Shown: positions 23,241-29,030 of the stretch, in pieces
Layout: each line of letters starts with the position of its first letter
Numbering within the stretch: position 1 is the first letter of the stretch
Source of the DNA: a virus
Virus record (IMG/VR): IMGVR_UViG_3300042881_000586
Location: 1-32,094 of that record
Length of the DNA: 32,094 nucleotides
Strand: one strand, 5' to 3'
The notes under the pieces: model-generated
What the model was told of the DNA's origin: nothing
The model's input: the letters and a program-made list of their open reading frames with translations, nothing else
The model's database searches: none
Translations under genes and position numbers: made by a program

Positions 23241-23312
23241 CTAATAAAGGATAACGGTAAAAGGTTTATTAGCGAAGAGCGTTAATAAAAAAAATTAAAA
23301 AGTTTTTGTGAG
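23241..23312. repeat. AT-rich inverted repeats (possible unwinding element)
   Basis: CTAATAAA (23241-23248), TTTATTAG (23265-23272) and TTAATAAA (23282-23289) alternate in orientation. The last two make a 10-bp stem with a 5-base loop and one G-T wobble. A run of A/T follows up to 23312. Neither strand gives a stem followed directly by a U-tract, so a terminator is unlikely. Next to an iteron-like array it could be the melting zone of an origin. Confidence 0.5.
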
Positions 23313-23356
23313 GGCATCGTAATCGTGACCGGTCAACGCCATGCCCCACCCCCCCC

Positions 23357-23374
23357 TGTTGTTTTGCCACAACA
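23357..23374. repeat. Dyad TGTTGT-N6-ACAACA
   Basis: 6-bp arms TGTTGT and ACAACA are separated by six bases, matching the 6-6-6 geometry of the nearby GTTGC-N6-GCAAC array when its flanking T and A are counted. It lies just after a C4-A-C8 tract. A further TGTTGTG half site follows at 23379. Likely a diverged member of the same protein-binding series. Confidence 0.5.
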
Positions 23375-23451
23375 CCCTGTTGTGCGTGTACCACAAGCCT
23401 AGACGCGAATGGTTATCGTTATGCGTAAGCGAATCGTTTGCAATACGTTAT

Positions 23452-23535
23452 GTTGCGTAGATGCAACACGTTGCGTTTATGCAACATGGCTACGTTGTTG
23501 CGTAGATGCAACAGTTAGTGTTGCGTAGATGCAAC
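23452..23535. repeat. Array of four 16-bp palindromic repeats
   Basis: Copies at 23452-23467, 23470-23485, 23497-23512 and 23520-23535. Three read GTTGCGTAGATGCAAC exactly; the second has GTTTAT in the centre. Gaps are 2, 11 and 7 bases, much too short for CRISPR spacers. Arms are conserved and the asymmetric centre is nearly so, as expected of iterons or multiple operators for one dimeric protein. Placed between the divergent late and early units. Confidence 0.85.
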
Positions 23536-23554
23536 AAGCGGAGGTGTTAGCAAT

Positions 23555-23594
23555 CCGTAGTGACTACGGGAGGCTCTGTAGTCATTTCGACTAC
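23555..23594. repeat. Two adjacent dyads built on GTAGT/ACTAC
   Basis: CCGTAG-TGA-CTACGG (23555-23569) and GTAGTC-ATTTC-GACTAC (23578-23594) are perfect 6-bp inverted repeats sharing the word GTAGT or its complement. Further on, GTTAGTAA (23635-23642 and 23759-23766) and its complement TTACTAAC (23715-23722) recur. From 23595 to 23840 no gene is visible; the stretch is AT-rich with these words only. Confidence 0.55.
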
Positions 23595-23840
23595 TAACGC
23601 TCAAACCCTATAAAAATAGGCATTTACGATCAATGTTAGTAAGTCAGTAAGTATTCTTTCCCTATACTTTTTATGTATCAACTTTTTTTGCAACTTCACT
23701 ACTCTCTATCTTTTTTACTAACAATACGTTTTTCTCCATGTTTTTCAGTAGTTTAGGCGTTAGTAATTTTCACGCTAACTTCTGAATAGTGCTACTACGC
23801 TTACTGACGCAACAGATACCTAGCGTTTTGTGTATGTAAC

Positions 23841-23874
23841 TTGTGTTGACAGCATCGACACAACAAGGTGTAAT
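23841..23874 (+). promoter_or_regulatory. Strong rightward sigma70 promoter with overlapping dyad operator
   Basis: TTGACA (23846-23851), 17 bases, TGTAAT (23869-23874): a near-consensus promoter. Transcription should begin near G23881, 28 bases before the first gene. An inverted repeat with TTGTGT (23841-23846) and ACACAA (23858-23863) as outer arms pairs 8 of 9 positions and covers the -35 box, so a repressor site is likely. It drives the tiny-gene unit to the terminator at 26179. Confidence 0.85.
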
Positions 23875-23908
23875 GTAATCGTTGACAACAAACACGGAGC
23901 AATCGCAA

Positions 23909-24091
23909 ATGACTAAATATGAAGTGGCTTTCAAGCCAACCGACAAAGTAGGCGATCACTATCAACTAACCGTTACCGCGCCGTCACTGTCTCGCGCTGT
24001 AACGCTTGCTCATGACAACCTGGCCAAGATCATCGGTCGCGCCAACGCTCGAACATATGCCGCCTTTATGGCGCAGGAAAAGCAATCATGA
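23909..24091 (+). CDS. First rightward early gene, 60-aa protein of unknown function
   Basis: 60 residues from ATG 23909 with ACGGAG nine bases upstream; a TTG at 23882 would sit on the transcription start and is rejected. It begins MTKYEVAFKPTDKVGDHYQL, then TVTAPSLSRAVTLAHDNLAK and a helical end. The beta-beta-beta-helix order suggests a small compact fold. Being the first gene behind a strong promoter, it is probably made early and in quantity. Not recognised; host take-over or regulatory role is a guess from position. Confidence 0.75.
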   Translation: MTKYEVAFKPTDKVGDHYQLTVTAPSLSRAVTLAHDNLAKIIGRANARTYAAFMAQEKQS

Positions 24092-24228
24092 CTCGTTTTC
24101 TCAACACTCTCTGTTTCGTTTCGTTTTTCGTTTCGATTGCCGGTTACGTGATCGGCGCCGATCTGTTAGCCATTGGCGCGATGACGTTAGCCGGTGTCTC
24201 AGCGCTCATCGAATACGCGATCAACTAA
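24088..24228 (+). CDS. Small membrane protein (46 aa)
   Basis: 46 residues, ATG 24088 overlapping the previous TGA as ATGA; stop TAA 24226-24228. Two hydrophobic segments are visible: FLNTLCFVSFFVSIAGYVI (about 4-22) and LLAIGAMTLAGVSALI (about 26-41), joined by a short GAD turn. This looks like a two-span inner-membrane hairpin. The size and shape would fit a small holin-like or superinfection-exclusion protein, but the early position argues against a lysis role. Function unknown. Confidence 0.68.
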   Translation: MTRFLNTLCFVSFFVSIAGYVIGADLLAIGAMTLAGVSALIEYAIN

Positions 24229-24254
24229 CTATAAGACTCTCGGAGAAATACACG

Positions 24255-25049
24255 ATGAAAACTAAATTACTCAATATCGATGCCAACCCTAAGACTGTTA
24301 AGGGGAGCGCACGCGGTTATATGACTGCCGTGCTGTACTTAGCGCCTCACGATTCCAGCGGCATCCAATTGTGTCCCACGGCTAACCTTGCAGGCTGTGC
24401 GGCTACCTGCCTAAATACCGCCGGACGTGGTGGCATGGCTAAGGGTAGCGCCACGTTTGAGACTTCTAGCGGTACCGTGTTGCCTGATAACGCTATCCAG
24501 CACGCGAGACTTCGGCGCACGGCATTTTTTCATCAGCACCCCGTAGACTTCATGGCGCAATTGATGCGCGAGATTGACGCATTTCTGGCTAAGGCTAGCC
24601 GCAAGCGCAAGCGCCCGGCCATCCGTTTAAACGGTACTTCTGACATCCGTTGGGAAATGGTGCCGGTTACCCGTAACGGTAAACACTATCCGCACATTTT
24701 CGCAGCATATCCGCGTGTTCAGTTTTACGATTACACCAAAATCCCGAACCGACACGTTACGGGAATCGCTAACTATCATTTGACGTTTTCTTACAGTGGC
24801 CGGGCTGAGTACGCGCCAATCGTGGTTAAGGCGCTCCGTAACTATTCTGCGGACGTGTCTTTTGCGGCCGTGTTCAACGGTCCGGCGCCTGAGTACTTTT
24901 TGGGGCGCCCGGTTATCAATGGTGACGAAACAGACTTGCGATTCCTAGATCGTGCCGGGGTTGTTGTCGCGCTAACGGCTAAGGGCCGGGCACGTCGCGA
25001 CACGTCCGGTTTTGTGATCGATACCCGTGCGGCACGGATTGCCGCCTAA
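24255..25049 (+). CDS. Conserved phage protein with CX7CX3C motif, unknown function
   Basis: 264 residues from ATG 24255 with GGAGAAATACACG upstream; a frame reaching back to 24006 overlaps two real genes and is rejected. It opens KTKLLNIDANPKTVKGSARG, then YLAPHDSSGIQLCPTANLAG with C40, C48 and C52 (CX7CX3C), NTAGRGG, and later RLNGTSDIRWE (124-134), VQFYDYTKIPNRH and NYHLTFSYSGR. I recognise this architecture from many phages, always without a known function. Three cysteines suggest a metal or Fe-S site; no radical-SAM CX3CX2C motif is present. Largest gene of its unit. Confidence 0.82.
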   Translation: MKTKLLNIDANPKTVKGSARGYMTAVLYLAPHDSSGIQLCPTANLAGCAATCLNTAGRGGMAKGSATFETSSGTVLPDNAIQHARLRRTAFFHQHPVDFMAQLMREIDAFLAKASRKRKRPAIRLNGTSDIRWEMVPVTRNGKHYPHIFAAYPRVQFYDYTKIPNRHVTGIANYHLTFSYSGRAEYAPIVVKALRNYSADVSFAAVFNGPAPEYFLGRPVINGDETDLRFLDRAGVVVALTAKGRARRDTSGFVIDTRAARIAA

Positions 25050-25067
25050 CCTAGGGAGAATCTAGCC

Positions 25068-25268
25068 ATGCCACTAAATACACCATTAGAAGCGCTCACA
25101 TCGGCGCTCGTGTTAGCAATTACAGCGCCCGATGATGATCGAGCGGCCCGTGCTATAGCGCTTGCCGATGAAATAGCCGCCATGTGTCCACCGGGCCATA
25201 TAGCACTCGCAAAACGTGCCGCACTCGAAGAATTGCGCCGAATGGATGGAGAATCCGCACATGGATAG
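25068..25268 (+). CDS. Small helical protein (66 aa), unknown
   Basis: 66 residues, ATG 25068 with GGGAGA nine bases upstream. Ala/Leu-rich helical sequence (LEALTSALVLAITAPDDDRA, ARAIALADEIAAMCPPGHIA) ending in a charged helix. Two helices joined by a CPPGH turn; amphipathic rather than membrane spanning. Its last 8 bases overlap the next gene. No family recognised. Confidence 0.72.
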   Translation: MPLNTPLEALTSALVLAITAPDDDRAARAIALADEIAAMCPPGHIALAKRAALEELRRMDGESAHG

Positions 25269-25455
25269 CCGCATCGAATACCTAGGCAAGTCGGCACGCT
25301 ACGGTAAAAACGAACACCACATTCGAGCGCCTGCCGATGTGCCAGATCGGGCGCTAGTCGAACACATTGTGGCCCTTGAAAAGGACCACGATAGTTTCGG
25401 TACCTATGTGCGCCGATGTGGGAATGAAGCGCATGTTTACTTCTATACAGACTGA
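25261..25455 (+). CDS. Small protein (64 aa), unknown
   Basis: 64 residues from ATG 25261 with TGGAG nine bases upstream; it overlaps the previous gene by 8 bases. Upstream in-frame ATGs (25216, 25246) lie inside that gene without good ribosome sites. It begins MDSRIEYLGKSARYGKNEHH, then a helical ALVEHIVALEKDHDSFGTYV and a short strand VYFYTD. Soluble alpha/beta protein, not recognised. Confidence 0.68.
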   Translation: MDSRIEYLGKSARYGKNEHHIRAPADVPDRALVEHIVALEKDHDSFGTYVRRCGNEAHVYFYTD

Positions 25456-25465
25456 GGGCCGCACC

Positions 25466-25675
25466 ATGTCACAAAACGAACAGATCCGGGCCGCGTTACT
25501 TGCGGGCCGCACGCTAACCCCTTTGGATGCGCTTACCGAGTTCGGATGTTTCAGGCTAGCCGCACGCGTGGCCGATCTCAGGCGCTCCGGGCTGGATATC
25601 GAATGCCAGACTGAAACTCAAAACGGCAAGCGGTATGCACGCTATGCACTGAGGGCACCACATGCGATTTCCTAA
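25466..25675 (+). CDS. Small winged-helix DNA-binding protein, HTH_39-like
   Basis: 69 residues from ATG 25466 with GAGGGC upstream; the longer frame from 25367 overlaps the previous gene. NEQIRAALLAGRTLTPLDAL, EFGCFRLAARVADLRRSG (about 27-44) and a beta wing (IECQTETQNGKRYARYAL) match the phage helix-turn-helix family often named HTH_39. The arrangement of an entry helix, a helix-turn-helix and a wing suggests DNA binding. It may regulate this unit or the dyads upstream. Confidence 0.78.
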   Translation: MSQNEQIRAALLAGRTLTPLDALTEFGCFRLAARVADLRRSGLDIECQTETQNGKRYARYALRAPHAIS

Positions 25676-25784
25676 ACTCTGGCATCTAGGCTACTGGTAC
25701 TCGCGCGGCTACGATTGGCGCCACGTACCGGCCCCCAATTGGCGCTGTAGCCGTCGCATCAACCCTTTTTCGGTTTATTGGTGA
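25662..25784 (+). CDS. Tiny aromatic-rich protein (40 aa)
   Basis: 40 residues, ATG 25662 with GAGGGCACCAC upstream, overlapping the HTH gene by 14 bases; stop TGA 25782-25784. Rich in Trp, Tyr and Arg (MRFPKLWHLGYWYSRGYDWR, then WRCSRRINPFSVYW). No membrane segment. The good ribosome site supports translation, but the odd composition leaves some doubt. Confidence 0.55.
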   Translation: MRFPKLWHLGYWYSRGYDWRHVPAPNWRCSRRINPFSVYW

Positions 25785-25788
25785 ACAT

Positions 25789-25998
25789 ATGGAAAAACCA
25801 CATATACCCACGATTGCAGAATTAGAGGCGCTATTCGCGGCCGATGATGCGCCCATGGTGTACCGGGCGCCCCCTAACCCTGAGCGCCTTAAAACGGCTG
25901 TGCGGGCTTTCCTGAGCGCATGGGACGACGATCTTAGCGTCCGGGAATTGTCGCCTTTCGTTGAAGAGATACGCAAAGCCGTGGAGGGGCGCCCGTGA
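25789..25998 (+). CDS. Small acidic helical protein (69 aa), unknown
   Basis: 69 residues, ATG 25789, only 4 bases after the previous stop, with a weak GGTGA ribosome site, so probably coupled. EKPHIPTIAELEALFAADDA, then RLKTAVRAFLSAWDDDLS and VEEIRKAVEGRP: three amphipathic helices with net negative charge. Acidic mini-proteins made early by phages often bind host DNA-binding proteins, but nothing specific is seen here. Confidence 0.7.
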   Translation: MEKPHIPTIAELEALFAADDAPMVYRAPPNPERLKTAVRAFLSAWDDDLSVRELSPFVEEIRKAVEGRP

Positions 25999-26129
25999 CT
26001 GAGTTTCACGAACGATGGGGGTTGCAGCCAACCTATCCACGGCTGACCCGTTGCACTCGCCGGTATTGGGTGACCTATATCGGGCGATGTATTGACACGG
26101 CGAGGGCGACACTATGGCGGGATTCCTGA
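25995..26129 (+). CDS. Tiny protein (44 aa), GTG start
   Basis: 44 residues from GTG 25995, overlapping the previous stop as GTGA, with a strong GGAGG seven bases upstream; TGA 26127-26129. Arg/Tyr/Trp-rich and basic (TEFHERWGLQPTYPRLTRCT, RRYWVTYIGRCID). Two cysteines. Not recognised. The overlap and ribosome site favour a real gene. Confidence 0.6.
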   Translation: MTEFHERWGLQPTYPRLTRCTRRYWVTYIGRCIDTARATLWRDS

Positions 26130-26176
26130 TAGCCGTCGCCTTGACGGTACTTGCGTCGATATTGTTCGACGACTAA
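26114..26176 (+). CDS. Predicted 20-residue single-span membrane peptide
   Basis: ATG 26114 to TAA 26174-26176 encodes MAGFLIAVALTVLASILFDD, one hydrophobic segment with an acidic end. GAGGGCGACACT lies just upstream, and the frame overlaps the previous gene by 16 bases. It is the last frame before the terminator. Very short, so chance cannot be excluded. Confidence 0.42.
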   Translation: MAGFLIAVALTVLASILFDD

Positions 26177-26178
26177 AC

Positions 26179-26207
26179 GAGGGGGCTTCGCGCCCCCTCT
26201 CTTATTT
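26179..26207 (+). terminator. Intrinsic terminator ending the rightward early unit
   Basis: GAGGGGGC, five-base loop, GCCCCCTC (26179-26199) followed by TCTTATTT. It starts 2 bases after the last rightward stop codon. The leftward helicase gene ends at 26202 on the other side, so the same hairpin may also act, more weakly, on the leftward transcript. Confidence 0.85.
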
Positions 26208-27527
26208 CACCATCTGCAAGTCTGGCTTGCCCTCGACCATCGCCCGGATGTCTGACTTGCTGCGGTCTGCTAACTCGGGAGCCACCCAGAGGTGTTTCGG
26301 GGTCTGATGCTCGCGGCTCATTACCCGGCCAATATCCTTCCAGCCGCTCTCTCGCAGGGCGACGAATAACGTCTCACGAGACGGCTTATGGCCGTCCGTA
26401 CCTGCGGCAATACCAGACAGCACCTCCGACCATGGAGAGCCTATAACGCCTCTGGCGAAGACTCCGCGACGTTGCCGCACCATATCCGCAACAAACGCCT
26501 CGCCGCCGCTCATGCCTAAATCAACCATGGCTAACTTCGCATCGGTTAACGGCGGTACGGCTCCGGGGTTGAACGCGCTAACGTCTCGCGCATCGAGGTA
26601 ACCCGCCACAGCCTCAAATCCGCCTTTGCTGTACCAATCCCACAGCCTCGCGGCCTCGTCGTCGGGTAGGCGTGGCGCTACCGACCACACCACAAACCAG
26701 CGTCTATCGTCAGCCGGAATCGTAATGGGCGCTCGATCATTACTAAACGCCAGCACGAAAATCCTATTCACCACATAGTACGGATGTTGTTGCTTCTTGT
26801 TGACTAGCAGCAATTCAGGCGGCGCAGCGATCACGGGCTTCAGGTTGTTTTCCATCGCCCTGCGGTCATCGCCCTTACGGTATCGAATCTCGTTTAGCAC
26901 GATCACCTCGGACTCGTAGGTATAGCCCCATGAGCCAGCGACCTCTTCAGCCCTAGCCACGGCTATGTTCTTCAGCGAACCGCCGCCAATAGACCACAGG
27001 AAAGGCGCCCAGAGCGTGTCCTTACCACCACCCGGCAAACCCGTATGCAGGACGGCATGGTTTATCTTGCGGCTCGGGTTCTGGCGCTTGTACGCCATCA
27101 CGTTCAAAACGTGTTCGCGCTCGAAGTCGGTCGGGATCATCCGGTGCAGGTGATTCAGCCACAGCGATACGTCCGCGCCCTGTGCGGCTGGCCGTGAGTC
27201 CTTCCACTTGTTGACGTAGCCCACCCCGGCCTTCTTTAGTAACTCCGTCTCGCCCGGCGCATACGTCAGGGCGTTAGCGACGTAACTACCCATGGCAGCC
27301 CGGTTCTCATCGAAGAACGTGGCCGCCTCAATGCGCCTAGCCTTGTTATGTACGGAATAACACGGCGTACCCCGAAACAGGGCGTTAAACGTCTGCCGGG
27401 AATAGTCCTGATGCGTCTTCACATCGAAAAACAGGTCGCCCTCGGCAACGTAAACAAATCGTTTAAACCAGTCAGCCGGTGCCAACTGCGATACATCACC
27501 ATCCGCGAGACTTTCGTATTCATCCAT
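26202..27527 (-). CDS. Phage replicative helicase / primase-helicase-like ATPase (DUF5906-like)
   Basis: 441 residues, ATG 27527, with only a GGGG-type ribosome site. Walker A is GLPGGGKDT (163-171), Walker B EVIVLNE (207-213), followed by KPVIAAPPELLLVNKKQQHP and sensor VLAFSND (258-264), then DDRRWFVVW with likely arginine fingers (R275, R276). This is the superfamily 3-like D5/DUF5906 layout. The N-terminal 150 residues lack a recognisable primase active site, so it may act as helicase only. Last gene of the leftward early unit that also carries recombination genes; probably unwinds the phage origin. Confidence 0.85.
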   Translation of the reverse strand: MDEYESLADGDVSQLAPADWFKRFVYVAEGDLFFDVKTHQDYSRQTFNALFRGTPCYSVHNKARRIEAATFFDENRAAMGSYVANALTYAPGETELLKKAGVGYVNKWKDSRPAAQGADVSLWLNHLHRMIPTDFEREHVLNVMAYKRQNPSRKINHAVLHTGLPGGGKDTLWAPFLWSIGGGSLKNIAVARAEEVAGSWGYTYESEVIVLNEIRYRKGDDRRAMENNLKPVIAAPPELLLVNKKQQHPYYVVNRIFVLAFSNDRAPITIPADDRRWFVVWSVAPRLPDDEAARLWDWYSKGGFEAVAGYLDARDVSAFNPGAVPPLTDAKLAMVDLGMSGGEAFVADMVRQRRGVFARGVIGSPWSEVLSGIAAGTDGHKPSRETLFVALRESGWKDIGRVMSREHQTPKHLWVAPELADRSKSDIRAMVEGKPDLQMVK

Positions 27528-27554
27528 TGCATTACCCCACTATTCTGCTATTCT

Positions 27555-27580
27555 CACGGAGCATTGCGATTTTCTCCGTG
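27555..27580. other. Stem-loop CACGGAG-N12-CTCCGTG in gap before helicase gene
   Basis: A 7-bp perfect stem with a 12-base loop, followed at 27584-27596 by TTCTC-CTA-GAGAA. In the leftward mRNA these lie in the helicase leader; in the rightward direction they precede the terminator at 27602. A 10-codon leader frame (27532-27564, leftward) also fits inside. Either a leader control element or part of a short antisense RNA. Confidence 0.5.
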
Positions 27581-27601
27581 TAATTCTCCTAGAGAACGTT
27601 C

Positions 27602-27627
27602 AGCCCCACTTCGGTGGGGCTTTTTTT
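27602..27627 (+). terminator. Strong rightward intrinsic terminator inside the leftward unit
   Basis: AGCCCCAC-TTCG-GTGGGGCT followed by seven T residues. It is oriented rightward although all nearby genes are leftward; the T-run overlaps the stop codon of the 106-residue gene. In the leftward sense no U-tract follows the stem. It must stop an antisense transcript or a small RNA. Confidence 0.82.
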
Positions 27628-27946
27628 ATGGACTGCCCATTCGTCGGTTAGCCGAGATGGTGCGCCATGTGTCGAGGACGATGCGCTCAGTTTCGCGCTT
27701 ATTCGCCATCTTCGAGTACAGCGCCACCGCCGCACAGTATCGCTCATGCGCTTCCTTAGTGGCGTGGTGGGTCGCGGCAATCGCTTGCCGCTCCGCCACC
27801 GTACCCTCAGCATGGGTAAAGACGGCCTCACGGGTCGCCTTCCATCCATACTCAGCACGCTCCATCTCAGCCTTTGCCAGCGCACACGGCTCGTCTGTAT
27901 CGACGAGGTACCGCAGCGCTTTCTCGGCTCTTTCTTCGCTAATCAT
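27626..27946 (-). CDS. Helical phage protein (106 aa), conserved, unknown
   Basis: 106 residues from ATG 27946, which overlaps the PP-loop gene stop as ATGA; the GTG at 27955 is less likely. All-helical, charged (ISEERAEKALRYLVDTDEPC, ALAKAEMERAEYGWKATREA, AERQAIAATHHATKEAHERY) and ending DTWRTISANRRMGSP. The pattern EERAEKAL.YL..TD...A.AK......W..ANRR is familiar from a phage protein often coded near recombinases. A coiled-coil-like dimer is probable. Role in replication or recombination inferred from neighbours only. Confidence 0.77.
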   Translation of the reverse strand: MISEERAEKALRYLVDTDEPCALAKAEMERAEYGWKATREAVFTHAEGTVAERQAIAATHHATKEAHERYCAAVALYSKMANKRETERIVLDTWRTISANRRMGSP

Positions 27947-28758
27947 ACGCCGCACATTCCTTCACATTCGTTGTTGAACATATCCACCTGTCCGTGGTCT
28001 TCGGCTGTGGACAAATCAACCTCAATCAACGGCTTGCACGAACGGTGCATAAACTGCTCGCCTTTCCGATTTTGGATTGGTTTGCGAATTAAACGATCTG
28101 CTTCCACTGCATCTGCCCATGCTTCTGGGTCTGACTTAATTAATCGCCATTCATGGTCAGAATGATATGGGCATCCAATGCAAGACGATTTTGGCGGCAG
28201 CGGATAGCCTTTGCGCTCCATCCATGCAAGGCAATCAGATCGGCTCATGTTTTTTTCAATTAGAGGCCAACGATGAACTTTCCATGCATCCTGCGATGGT
28301 TTCATTCGCATCGCCTCATCTGTGCTTATGCCAATCAAAGTTTCACAAACCACTCCTTTTATTCTTTGTCCTGACTTATATCCACATAATTCCTTTTGCT
28401 TTTTTGTGACTGGGATGATTTTGTAATGATTAGTGCATTGCCGCAACATTCCCATACGACTAATGCCATCTTCGTTTTTTATAAACCAAGGTATTGCTAC
28501 AAGTAAATTGCCATTTTTTGTACGCTTTATTATGTTGTCCTCGCGCAAATTGCCTTTTGTTACCCGATGAATTGCGAATGGATGCGGGCACCGCTTTATC
28601 TCCGCTTCAAGCCAATCTAACCATTTATAGACATGCTTTGGCTCCCACTGCGTATCGGCAAAAATCGCCGCATCAATCGGTTCTAATTCGCCGTGGGCAA
28701 TCATCAACGCAAGCGTCGATGACTGCACCCCAGCGCCTAATGACAGAAACCGTTTCAT
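27943..28758 (-). CDS. PP-loop enzyme, PAPS reductase-like
   Basis: 271 residues, ATG 28758 sharing a base with the upstream TGA. Residues 5-16 (LSLGAGVQSSTL) form the PP-loop, DTQWEPKHVYKWLDWLE follows, RQCTNHYKI contains C108, and SSCIGCPYHSDHEWR (C193, C196) plus CEGMCGV at the end suggest a metal or Fe-S site. This is the PAPS reductase/DndC-like fold common in phages. Whether it handles sulfur, a nucleotide or a modified base is unknown. No dnd partner genes are in view. The gene is AT-richer than its neighbours, suggesting recent transfer. Confidence 0.82.
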   Translation of the reverse strand: MKRFLSLGAGVQSSTLALMIAHGELEPIDAAIFADTQWEPKHVYKWLDWLEAEIKRCPHPFAIHRVTKGNLREDNIIKRTKNGNLLVAIPWFIKNEDGISRMGMLRQCTNHYKIIPVTKKQKELCGYKSGQRIKGVVCETLIGISTDEAMRMKPSQDAWKVHRWPLIEKNMSRSDCLAWMERKGYPLPPKSSCIGCPYHSDHEWRLIKSDPEAWADAVEADRLIRKPIQNRKGEQFMHRSCKPLIEVDLSTAEDHGQVDMFNNECEGMCGV

Positions 28759-29030
28759 CAGAAGCCCAACGGATCGTTAAGGTCAGCCTTTGACCAGTTG
28801 TCCTCAGTCAGCCCCGCAGCAGGCGCAGGCTTCTGCGGCCTTTGCTGGCCTTCCTTCAACTGGACGCTAATGGACAAAAAATTGTTACCCGCCTTTGAGG
28901 CTTTCTTCCACGCAGACAGTTTGTACTCCGTACCGCCCACGTTCAGGTCGCCAGTAAAGTCCGGGCGCTTTTCGTTGCCCTTCTTGTCGTTCGGGAACAG
29001 CACGCCACGATTAGTATTGTCATAGTTCAC
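28758..29030 (-). CDS. Small phage protein, DUF736-like (90 aa)
   Basis: 90 residues; GTG 29030 overlaps the exonuclease stop as GTGA and has AAAGGAG eight bases upstream. NRGVLFPNDKKGNEKRPDFT, GDLNVGGTEYKLSAWKKASK and NNFLSISVQLKEG look like a small beta barrel; the rest is Pro/Gln/Ala-rich with a D/W/L end (LTEDNWSKADLNDPLGF). The OB-like strand order and acidic tail recall single-strand binding proteins, while the sequence pattern recalls DUF736-type proteins. Position beside YqaJ and ERF genes supports a recombination role. Confidence 0.7.
   Translation of the reverse strand: MNYDNTNRGVLFPNDKKGNEKRPDFTGDLNVGGTEYKLSAWKKASKAGNNFLSISVQLKEGQQRPQKPAPAAGLTEDNWSKADLNDPLGF

Noticed and set aside
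22779-23285. 168-codon rightward open frame
   Set aside because: Its first half is antisense to the small terminase and Cys-rich genes, it has no ribosome site, and its protein lacks folding features; the block is better explained by stem-loops.
23452-23535. CRISPR array
   Set aside because: Repeats are 16 bp with gaps of 2, 11 and 7 bases, far too short for spacers, and no cas gene is present.
24006-24254. Long N-terminal extension of the Cys-motif protein
   Set aside because: It would overlap two better-supported small genes; ATG 24255 has its own GGAG site and the recognised protein starts there.
27348-27977. 209-codon rightward open frame
   Set aside because: Antisense to the helicase and the conserved 106-residue gene, and it runs through an intrinsic terminator.
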